Assembly (NCBI GenBank): GCA_018806915.1
Contig: JAGKQI010000059.1
Coordinates: 1,426,001 to 1,490,000 of the forward strand
DNA length: 64,000 nucleotides
Direction: 5' to 3'
DNA from: Phytophthora colocasiae
Lineage: Eukaryota; Oomycota; Peronosporomycetes; Peronosporales; Peronosporaceae
Part shown: positions 53,311 through 62,545 of the stretch, in pieces
Layout: each line of letters begins with the position of its first letter
How positions within the stretch are numbered: the first letter of the stretch is position 1
Translations under genes and position numbers: made by a program
The notes under the pieces: model-generated
Told to the model about the DNA's origin: nothing
Database searches by the model: none
What the model saw: the letters and a program-made list of their open reading frames with translations, nothing else

Positions 53311-53506
53311 GCAGTCAAGCATGAGCTTTAAGATTGACAGAGCATAACAAACGGACAGTTCTTTGAATCGCATCGCGGGTCTGCAGCCTCAGCAAAACGT
53401 GGAAGATTTTCGAATCGCATTGCTAAATCCTGAACGATTGACGTGGCGTTCTAAATAGCGAAGTCTACGCGAACTGCATCGCTTTCCGTAATTGTCGATG
53501 CCAAAC

Positions 53507-53546
53507 GTGTGGACAGTGGAAAAGCCGTGTGGACAGTGGAAAAGCC
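53507..53546. repeat. 20-bp tandem repeat, two copies
   Basis: GTGTGGACAGTGGAAAAGCC at 53507-53526 and 53527-53546, just left of the CRN duplication boundary. Confidence 0.9.
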
Positions 53547-53579
53547 GCGGTCCTGGTGGCTGCTGGCAACCGCGAAGCG

Positions 53580-56361
53580 TAACCTTTGCCTTCATGAGTT
53601 CAGAGACGCAATGAAGGCAGCTCATGATGCCAAACACCTAAAAGGATATTAATGTTGAACATCTCAAGGTACAACAACGCTGTGGATTTGGGGGCCGCCA
53701 TACATCAAGAACCACCAGTAAATTAGAAATGGAAGCAGAAAAGCTTAATTAAACCTTTTGTGAATAACTTTTCCAACGCCATACACACGGTCACCGAGGA
53801 ATAGCATGTGTGCAGTTTCATCGATGTCCTCGAAGTTGCAAGTTCTTCATCAAAACAACGGTGTGCTTCTGCTACTCGGCTTCACTTGACACCTGTCTGA
53901 AGTATTATGACCAATTTCTTCTTAGCTTCTGGCTTGAGAATCCAGTTCACTTCCTGTGTCTCGCAATCCACCGAGACGATACCAGTACCCGGAAACTCCA
54001 ACTCTTTCTGGAAGTTGGCGAGTTTCGGGCAAAAGACCAGCGCAAGGTCCCAATTATTCCACTTCGGCTTTTTTTGACTGGACTCCGCGTTAAGACCCTC
54101 GATTATTTTCTTCATCGGATTACTGCCCAAATTCTTGCAATCACAAATAAACAGTGGATTGGCATCTTTATGGAGCATCGTATAACAATCCAATCTCTCT
54201 CGGTTCTGAGCGCGACTGAGGTGGCCGAATTTGCAGGCACCGCCAGCTTCAAGAATGTAAGTCGGCCATCTCGCATTAGGTGGCGCCAAAAACGGGACCA
54301 TCGTACTTGCGAACTTGTCTTCCAAACCGGTATACCCCCCCAACAAAGCACTGACATCAAAACGCTTCTTCTGGAAATAATTGTCTTGGAATTCACCCAA
54401 CAAACCGGCGAAGAAATCGTTAAAGGCGATTCCTCCCACACCATTTCTTCGTGATGCACAGACAAGTGCGTGAGCGATCATGTTCTCGTATTCGCTGTAG
54501 CTGAAAGCATTTGGATTCACATGAGGTCGATTACCACTTCGGCTTCGAAAACCCCGGAAAACAGCAGCCGTTGAATATTCAACCGTATTGATGTAGTTGT
54601 AGTACGCCGAAAAGTGCTTCCCACCGAGCACCGCGAGGTACAGCAACACATCATCCTCAATGACTGGAAATCGACAGATTGGTTTCCAGACACCTCCCTT
54701 ATCTGTAGCTCGATAAAGGAAGTCACCCTGGATTACATCCACGTCAGTAATACCCTCGTCTACCAAGTTGGCAAAATGCAGGTGCATGCGCTCAACCCCC
54801 ACGTCAGGTAGAGTTCTTCTCTTTTTCGGGGCACGTCCCTCACTGCCATCATCAGCGTCATCTGCAATTTTCCTTTTCTGGGGGATCGTTAAATCAGGAC
54901 GCTTACCACTGACATTGGTGTACGATAGTGCCATTAGCTGTGCATCCCTCCCTTCATCTGTGCTCATGTACATTTTCGCAACCTGTGCGTTGGTACTTAC
55001 TTCCTGGAACGCTGTGTCTAGCAAGTCTGCCAAAGCGAATGTTTCATTCTCCGCAACGTATCGCATAGCATAGTCTACCACCGCATCGACAAAGTATCGA
55101 GCAAACAGTCCACGAGAATGCTCAGCAATATTCTTCACGACCGGGTACAAACCTATCACCTTTTGCCATGTAGTTTCCTTCGCACTACCGGAAACCCCTA
55201 AGGGAATCGACTGGTATTCGGGGAAATTAGACACAACACTCATCCACCAGTGACAATCCGCGCGACTTAACTCTGCCTGCCAAACTAAGCCCGAGATCTT
55301 GGCATCAGTACTCATAACAGCCACAACTAGACCGCAAGCTCGAAAGACATTCCGTTGAAACGCTGCTTTTTTCTTCATCTCTGGGATTCTCCCGCTTGGC
55401 GTCATCTCATCCAAAATGAAGAACGGCCACACTCTCCTATCCTGTTTCATTCCAGAGAGCACATCACGAACATCTTTCTGATTGCACTTTGTCACTGTAA
55501 ACGTTTCGTCTTCAACGCGGATCATCTCAGCGCCTTTATCCTCACGACAACAGTACCGTAGCAGTTCGATAATGAAGCCGTACGTCCACAATTTCCACTC
55601 CGTGTAAAATTCTGAGCTGCAGTTCAGAACGGCATCTTCGCTGAGCTCATCCCGCAAGTCCATCTGTACCATAGAATTGAAGGCTTTCGCGATCGATGAA
55701 AAGTTCTTGTAGACACGCTGATTTACAACTACATTGGGAGCAAGAGACCAGTAAAACCACGGTCGTGGGCACTCGCGTCCTTCACCTCCCAAAGCAAACG
55801 CCAGTTGCGTTTTCCCCATTCCAGATGACCCTTCCACGCAGACAAAAGGCTTTGGATCGGGTCCCTTGTCATAAATGAAGTCGATTTTGTCGAGAATCGC
55901 ACTACACTGGTCTTGGCAGTTCATCTGGATCTCTCGACCAAGTCTTTGGTAGTATGCCAGCTCTTGTGGTTCGTCTAGACTCTCGTTCACTTCGATGGTA
56001 GTCGCAATATCTGGAACCAGCACCAGTATGTGGATCTGTTGGCTTGATATTTTCTCCATTTTATTATCCTCAAACAACTCCTTCAACGTATCCTGCCCCA
56101 TCATCTGCCGTTCATAGATAATCAGCCGAATGTCTTCATGGGGCTTCCCTTCCATTAGACAGTATGCAGCCTCGCTTCGGGATGACAGCCACGCGTTGCC
56201 CTTCCTCGCCAGGAAAAGCCGTAGGTTGGCAGGATCGACATGCTTTAAGAAATTCTTATTCTCTTCCGCGATCGCCTTCTGTAGCGCTGACACCTTGTTG
56301 CCATCGTCGATCGAAACGCCAAACGTACCAGCCCGACCGATGATCGCACACTCAAGAGAAA
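53580..56361. repeat. Segmental duplication, copy B (CRN region)
   Basis: Partner of 48679-51471 in the same orientation. The non-coding 3' flank is included in the duplicated unit. Confidence 0.88.
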
Positions 56362-56365
56362 CCAT
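53882..56365 (-). CDS. Crinkler (CRN) effector, intact copy B
   Basis: An 827-residue intronless frame from the ATG at 56365 (MVSLECAIIG, the usual CRN start). The N-terminal header domain has the translocation-type motif LFLAR (50-54, variant of LFLAK) and an IHILVLVP segment (111-118) ending the DWL-like region. A P-loop NTPase region follows (GSSGMGKT, 179-186), then a bipartite basic nuclear-localisation signal near the middle (QKRK ... KKRR). The C-terminal region contains a DCKN motif and surrounding strands compatible with a restriction-endonuclease-like fold. Known CRNs act in the host cell nucleus and many provoke cell death. For this protein both activity and target are inference. 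No classical signal peptide is visible, as in many CRNs. Confidence 0.8.
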   Translation of the reverse strand: MVSLECAIIGRAGTFGVSIDDGNKVSALQKAIAEENKNFLKHVDPANLRLFLARKGNAWLSSRSEAAYCLMEGKPHEDIRLIIYERQMMGQDTLKELFEDNKMEKISSQQIHILVLVPDIATTIEVNESLDEPQELAYYQRLGREIQMNCQDQCSAILDKIDFIYDKGPDPKPFVCVEGSSGMGKTQLAFALGGEGRECPRPWFYWSLAPNVVVNQRVYKNFSSIAKAFNSMVQMDLRDELSEDAVLNCSSEFYTEWKLWTYGFIIELLRYCCREDKGAEMIRVEDETFTVTKCNQKDVRDVLSGMKQDRRVWPFFILDEMTPSGRIPEMKKKAAFQRNVFRACGLVVAVMSTDAKISGLVWQAELSRADCHWWMSVVSNFPEYQSIPLGVSGSAKETTWQKVIGLYPVVKNIAEHSRGLFARYFVDAVVDYAMRYVAENETFALADLLDTAFQEVSTNAQVAKMYMSTDEGRDAQLMALSYTNVSGKRPDLTIPQKRKIADDADDGSEGRAPKKRRTLPDVGVERMHLHFANLVDEGITDVDVIQGDFLYRATDKGGVWKPICRFPVIEDDVLLYLAVLGGKHFSAYYNYINTVEYSTAAVFRGFRSRSGNRPHVNPNAFSYSEYENMIAHALVCASRRNGVGGIAFNDFFAGLLGEFQDNYFQKKRFDVSALLGGYTGLEDKFASTMVPFLAPPNARWPTYILEAGGACKFGHLSRAQNRERLDCYTMLHKDANPLFICDCKNLGSNPMKKIIEGLNAESSQKKPKWNNWDLALVFCPKLANFQKELEFPGTGIVSVDCETQEVNWILKPEAKKKLVIILQTGVK

Positions 56366-56438
56366 TTTCCTTCTGGGTGGATTCCACAAATGAGCGGACA
56401 AGGGAAATCATATCGTAATTAATCGGAACTAGAGATGT

Positions 56439-57411
56439 GATGAAGGCGTGTCACGTTGTTGTGCAGAAACGAACTTTTTAATAATATGTACCTTATATGG
56501 TATTGTGCTTTGCATTCTGTTTGTCTTCACATTTAGTGCACTAATTGGTGCACACCTTTTACCCTAAGTCGTGCACGATTAGTGACAAATCGTGCAGAAA
56601 AAATAATTGACAGAAGCACTTTCCTCCGCCTATGCGTACAGGATCGCGCTGCCTGGAGGGATTTAACAGAAGCGCTTGTAGCGTGCGCACCGCTTAATGG
56701 ACTCTGGCCGAGAGAAGAGCGAGAGAAGAGAGAAACGTAGAGAATGAGAGATAACCCGACGCATGCGGAAGTTGAGCCACCCCGGTGGCAAGACGGCTCG
56801 CGAAACGCGTTTACATACATACATACTTCACGCTGAACAATGCTGGGTGGATGCGACCGTACTGCCAGGTTCCATCGCTTGACGGATCGTTCTGTTCCAC
56901 CTCCATATTGTAGACAAAATACAAGACCACCGCTCGCCACCGCAAGTCTTTTGAAAAGGCCATAATGCAGCAGTTAGACAAGAAATGGCCCGTTCAAAAA
57001 GTGCCAAAACAACCGCTTCTCGCATTCGTTGGCCAGGGGCAGCCGTCTACACTTGAAACTTGTATTCCAGCACAAATAGCAACTCGTTCACGAATTAGAA
57101 CAACTCGTACTCTAGTACGATTTGTATTTTCTTAAACACACATAACTCGTACGAGTTACTGCTGAAAGTGCCAAAAATACAGCAAAGCACAATAGTATTA
57201 ATAGTAGTAATACCGGTTCAGTTAAACCTGATTGCATAACGATGTGGCGTCTTTGAGAGCCACCATACACATTATTACCTGCAAATCCATATATTATAAT
57301 GTTTAGAATCGCGACGTGACGGTGCAAACCTGCGACGTGGCGCGACTAACCCATACAAAACTCCAGTAAATTCAAATTCAAAAAGAGGCGGGAAGATCAA
57401 CTCGATCGGCG
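56439..57411. other. Gene-free region
   Basis: About 1 kb between the CRN gene and the transposon nest. It contains CGTACGAGTTA-type short repeats near 57060-57160 but no gene. Confidence 0.5.
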
Positions 57412-58223
57412 ATGCAGGTGTCCCTCACCAAAGCGCAGCAAATTCAACTGTGCGACCAGCGCAAGAAAAACCCGAGCTTATCATGCATGGAGCTGGCAGC
57501 ATGGAGCAAGGTATTCAATCTACCACGTGTTCCCGGGAGGAGCACTGCCAGTCGTATCCTCCGCTGCGAGAAGCATCTTCGCGCCACAGACATCGACTTT
57601 TTAGGCCTCAAGCGCATACGACCACCCGAGATGGGGCTCTCAGGGGATATAGCCCCACATGCATTTGGCCCCACATCCTCTGTTTAGATTAGAAGCTATA
57701 AATGCAACAGTCATTTCATTACTTGTTTACTCTCAGTAGTAGTACTTGACAATACCAGTCACAAGTGCGTGTAGAACCTCAGTCGGTGTAGCCTGTGGCG
57801 GGGTAAACCAACTTCGCCACAGGTATTCGTCAAGATACGTAGGAAGCAAGGCTTGCTTCATGCCACGCATGGCCTGCATACACTTGGATTGAGTATCGTC
57901 ATTAGCACGTAGGTGACATAGACATAGCGTACCTTCACATGCTGCTTGACCCGGATCTCCCAGGCGCCTTCAATTCGGTTCGTGTGGGCGCCGGTCTCCG
58001 GGTCACCGTAGTTCTCGCTGTGGTTCACCCACATATGCTCGTAGCCCATTCCTTCAAGGTATCGGTTGTTCGCTAGCGTGTGATGTCCGTCCACCGACAC
58101 ATAGGAGGAAAATTGGTCGCTCATTATAGTCGTGCTGCAATCATTCAAGAACGTTAGACTTAATATTAGTAATAAAAATAAAAATAATAAAACTCACCCT
58201 GCTTTGATATGTTTCTTGATTAA

Positions 58224-60742
58224 CCCCCCCAGCCCGAAGCCTTGTATTAGCCACGATAAGAAAAGGGTCTTATCGTGTCTAATACAGGATAAGGAATTTA
58301 GACTTGGTTTTTGTAAAGATGCATACAAATTTACCGTCAACTAGGGGAAGGTGATGTGTGTGCAGACGGGGGATCATGTACAGAAAAGCTGGGCACGTGT
58401 ACATGGGACGGATTTCCAAAATATTAGCTGAGAGAGGTAACGGGAAGCGCGCCAAGTACCTCTATTAGAACGTAAAGGTTTTTGGCACGCCAGACCAGAC
58501 GGTTGGCTGTCATTTGAGATTTTGCGGGGAGAGAGAGATGTCGGCGTTTCGCCGTCGGTGGTCGGAGCTGCTCAAGGAAGGATGGTCGTCAAAGCGACCG
58601 CGGGAGCTCGAGGCCGAGCACACGTATTGCCACCCTCTGGACGAGCTCGACAAAGGTATTCTGCAGCGTTTAGAGCTGAATGTGCTGATTTCTGACCACT
58701 ATTGTGTTTTTGCAGCCGATTTGGAGCGCCAGGAAGCAGAGAAGACCACAGAGCAGCCCTCAAACAGCCAAACTCGTGGTGGAAGTGACGGTAATGCGTG
58801 TGATTTATGTTGTCACGCGTCCAAATACTAACAATCCCGATATTCTAGATGTCGGACAACGCCTGGCATCGACTCATTCAACGAATTACACTACCGAGCT
58901 GGGACACCGAGGACAAGAGTCGGCTGGTTTCGAAGACCAAGGTATAATTTTCATTCCTACTTATCAAGTACGATACATGTTAACATATTTCTTGTATCGT
59001 GTACGGCACCATCGGTTAGCCCTGCCGTTCTTCTTCCTATCGCAACGCCACAAGCACCGGTAAGCAATGGTACGCGCGCTATTGATTACGTGATGTTCGA
59101 GGCTTAGTTTTCACGGATGTGTTTGTTTAGCTGTGGTTACAGGTAACCTTACGCAAGAGCAACGCAACTTGGATGCAGCCTTTGCAGAAGTTGCTTCCGA
59201 CGACGATACGGAGATACGAATGGGCCCCACATCACCTCATATATCGAACAGTGATAGTAGTAGCGACTCCGCTTTTGCAAGCGCAGAAGAGTCTGCTGAA
59301 GACTTCGAGTCTGTAGAATCCCAAGTCAACAGGTTTGATATCGTGTCTGATACAAGTTTAGTGTACACGATAACAATTTCTAACCTGTATTATATCAGCA
59401 GATATCAACGTCACAAAGGCTGGTATCTTGTTGCCAGACTACGCCGCGCTAGAGTCGGAGGGAGAGAACGATGACGGGTTCAGTAATAAACAAGACGTGG
59501 AGTTTGGAGCTCAGCTGCCTTTTCCCTAAATGGAAGGCCCATACGAGGCCCGCCAACCACATGCAATGCAAGACGACTGCCCGGACCTTTTTGATGGTTT
59601 ATACGGTCTCAGTGAGGAAGCTTCCGCCGCCACTAGCCCCGTGAATGCACTGTTCTACTTCATGATACCGCGTCTGTGGGAAGATATTGCTACTACCATG
59701 ATACCGGATACAAACCAACCCGTATCATGGCTTTCGGCGAAGCTATGTTACGTCGAGATCGTCGTTCAACCGTATGCGAGTGTATATGAAGGACAAGCCG
59801 CTCAAATACGGTACCTAGCTGTTTATGCTGTGCTATTCGTACACTGCTTACTGTATTCGGTAGGTACACGGGCGTGTCTGCTGACACGCTCGTTTTTTTT
59901 TGACAACTAAAGTCTGTTATCGTGTCTAATACTGATACGTGTTCCTGCTATCTTGTATGGTACAGGTTTGAAGCTTACTTAGGTAAAGCAGGAACAATAA
60001 ACGGCGTATCACTGCGTGAAGAGAGAACTGGTCCTGTGGCGGTAGTGCGCAATCTGCGTGCGGCTTTTGGAAACGAGCGGCCTAACACAATGCGACTCAT
60101 CGTCATGGATCGCTTCTACACTTCCATCCCGCTAGCGTGGAGCTACTTACTATGGTGTACTATAGCGTTGGGACCGTGGTGACAGGTCGGAAAGGTCTGG
60201 ACACTCAAGTTGTGCCTGACAAGAACAAAAGAAGATAGTGCGCGTGCGGGTGACGGACGGTGGGGAAGTGTCTGACATCGATGGGACGCCACGACGCCGT
60301 CGAGTGGCTGCAGATGCCAGCAATCCCTGAATGCTGGCGGGAAGGTGGTCACGCCATCAACGATTGCTGGAAGCGTAGAGATTTTGACTTGGTTTGAATA
60401 TACGCATTGAGCACTGATTTGCGAGTCTAAATATCGACAAAAATAGCAATGTCTCTTTCACATGAGCGCATGGTCTCTATTTCTACTGACATTTCTCTCG
60501 CCGCTCTGGACATGATAAATCGCACATACCCTGTATAATGTCCAGTCACCGCACATGATAAATACATCGGGACACGATAGCAACGCTGCCCACATCAAGG
60601 GGTGGGGGTTCGCATGAGTTTTGTAACCGGACATGATAAGTTTATCTTTGATTTAGTAGCAAAACCCTACCCCTTCAATACACGATAGTTCAGTCGATGG
60701 GCGCAAATTTTTTCCTTCGGGCTGGGGGGGGGGGGGGGGGGG
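58224..60742 (+). mobile_element. piggyBac-like transposon, innermost insertion
   Basis: Flanked by TTAA at 58220-58223 and 60743-60746, the diagnostic piggyBac target duplication. The ends are inverted repeats CCCCCCCAGCCCGAAG (left) and its complement with an expanded G-run of 19 (60724-60742, right). The plus strand holds transposase remnants. It is 2519 bp long and sits in the ISXO2-type transposase gene. Confidence 0.82.
58538..60330 (+). pseudogene. piggyBac-type transposase remnant
   Basis: From the ATG at 58538, MSAFRRRWSELLKEGWSSKR resembles the N-terminus of oomycete piggyBac-derived proteins. Later fragments are ALFYFMIPRLWEDIATTMI (59650 on), GPVAVVRNLRAAFGNERP and IVMDRFYTSIPLAWSYLLW (60030-60160), and YYSVGTVVTGRKGLD after a frame change near 60165. 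Possible introns separate the early pieces. Stops and frame changes indicate decay. Confidence 0.65.
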
Positions 60743-62545
60743 TTAAGCCGGACAGCGTCGGCTTCGTGCGATCCCCGAAGGTCACCACTCCAAACCATCG
60801 GTTTGTAGTACGGTCAACGCCCCCGAACAGCCAGCAGTCTAGGTAGCGACGGCCACGACCGTACTTTGACTTTTTTTTAGTGATGTTTCGTCGATTTCGA
60901 CGACGTGGCCCTCACCACCGATCTGCATAGGAATAGATAGCATTTCTTTAGAGCAAATATCCCGACAGTATGCGTACCATTGCATAGCAGCCTGCACATT
61001 CACTCCGACCATGCCCGAAGCTCTCGTCACGGGCGTTCGAGCGCACCAGTGACAGAGTAGACGGATCAGTTTCCGCAGGGGGAGCTTGCTCTTCGAGAAA
61101 AATGAACCCGTGCGTACGCTGCGTTCGGTCCTGCACGACCCTCGAGAGCAGCGCCAACGCTCTTTCGAGACGTCTAGAGACATTGGTTTTGTACATTTTG
61201 GGCATAGAAAAGTCGCTGGTACCAAGTGCACAGACCTGTACCACTCCAGCGTGTCAGACGCGTTGGAGGTGGCGTCCATGACGCGGTCGAAGGTGGTGTG
61301 CCGCAAGCCTCGAGCTGCGTCGACGTCTGCAGGACGTGGGAGGCTGGGACAGTTGTCTGCAACGGCTCGTGCCTGGGCTGATGCGGTGGTGCTGGACGGC
61401 ATTAGTAGTGGGGTGGGTGGTAGTGGGCGGGGACTTAAGTCTGGCGCTGAATTTTGCGTAATGAGTGCGCTCTTTACTCTTAGATTTCCCGCCTTTTTGT
61501 GGGGCTTTATCTGATTCTTGAGTTCTTCTGTATAATATATATATATTATGAAAATGGGTACATGTTGAAGTGGGAGGTGTAATGCGGGGCTTTATACACG
61601 TATCAGTTGTGGGTTCAATTGAAATCTGCAGCACGAATGTTTGAAAACAGTTTATAGGTATATCTATAATGTGGGGCTATATCCAATGAGAGCCCGAGAT
61701 GGTGCTCTTGGAGCGCCGTCTCGTTGAATTGATCGCACTTTTTGAGGGCAGAGCATGCGTTTCGTACGACACGGTCATTTTCCTAGCTAAAATGGCGGCG
61801 GTCGAGCTCAAGATCCCTGCGTCTAGACTCCCACGCTTCACTAAAGGCGGCTGGTGCAAGCACTTCATGGCCAGGCATGGCTATCGGTCCCGTCGTGCTC
61901 ACGGAAAGGTGCATTCCGCTGACAAGGCTGCAGCAGCGGAGGGGTGTGAACAGCTACAAAAACTTATCGTTAAGTTTGACCTGAACGACGTCTTTAACGT
62001 GGACGAAGCGGCATTTTTTTTACAAGGCTATCTCCCGTGTATCGATGTGCCTTGGTGTCGCCCCTACACTCAAGCTGAACAAGGCCCGGATGACTTTTTT
62101 GGTGGGATCTAATGCTACTGGAACCGAAAAACTACGCCTTCTAGTGCTCGGTAAGGCAAAGAACCCAAGGTGACTCCCTTCTAAACCTGACACTGTCGAC
62201 TACACTGGAACTAGCAAGGGCTGGATGACGACGGCTGTCTTTCGAGAGTGGCTGGTGGAGCTGAATACCAAAATGCAAGCTGCTAAGAGGAAGATATTGT
62301 TGCTGTACGACAATGCCCCGGTCCATACGGAGCCTGAGCAGGAGATGACGCACATTACAGTAGCAAGGCTGCCCAAGAATACGGCAGCAATGCTACAGCC
62401 TATGGATCAGGGAGTGATTGCCTGGATCAAGAAGCGTATTCTAAACGACAGAACCGCTGCTGCTATTCTTCCTATAATTTTGTGCGAAGATGACCCCTAC
62501 AAGATAGACACAGCAGACGCAATGGAGTGGCTCACTGAGGCCCAA

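Larger units (their letters stand above)
57733..61402 (-). pseudogene. ISXO2/Merlin-type transposase interrupted by a piggyBac-like element
   Basis: The first part (61402-60747) starts at an ATG and contains a zinc-binding CPKC...C...C segment, then GSFFSKSKLPL and VEIDET (first Asp 60890-60892). A T8 run at 60871-60878 puts it one base out of frame with the following KYGRGRRY. It is cut at TTAA by the piggyBac-like insertion and resumes at 58220. Two GT-AG introns (58135-58197, 57874-57932) lie in the second part, which contains MSDQFSSY (second Asp 58116-58118), HTNRIEG (Glu 57969-57971) and a stop at 57733-57735. The DDE triad is complete, so apart from the insertion and the T-run the gene looks young. 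Confidence 0.75.
57634..61692 (-). mobile_element. Merlin/ISXO2-like TIR transposon inserted in the pogo-like element
   Basis: The ends are imperfect inverted repeats (GGGCTCTCAGGGGATATAGC at left; GGGCTCTCATTGGATATAGC as the complement of the right end), extending through CCCCACAT. The direct repeat GAGATG, extendable to CCCGAGATG, flanks it (57625-57633, 61693-61701). A 9-bp duplication would suit Merlin, although three bases are then shared between TSD and TIR. It carries an ISXO2-type transposase on the minus strand and is itself interrupted by a piggyBac-like element. Confidence 0.75.
57412..62545 (+). pseudogene. pogo/Tigger-like transposase, split by a nested insertion
   Basis: The N-terminal part (57412-57633) encodes a Psq/CENP-B-type helix-turn-helix (SLTKAQQIQLCDQRKKNPS ... 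PGRSTASRILR). It is interrupted after ...RIRPPEM and resumes at 61702 with LLERRLVELIALF and a second helical domain (FTKGGWCKHFMARHGYRSRR). The catalytic residues are visible: Asp at 62002-62004 (NVDEAAFF), Asp at 62309-62311 (YDNAPVH) and Asp at 62405-62407 (QPMDQG). A frameshift near 62095 and an in-frame TGA near 62170 break the frame even without the insertion. After ADAMEWLTEAQLP (62545) the gene is cut by Gypsy sequence. Confidence 0.75.
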
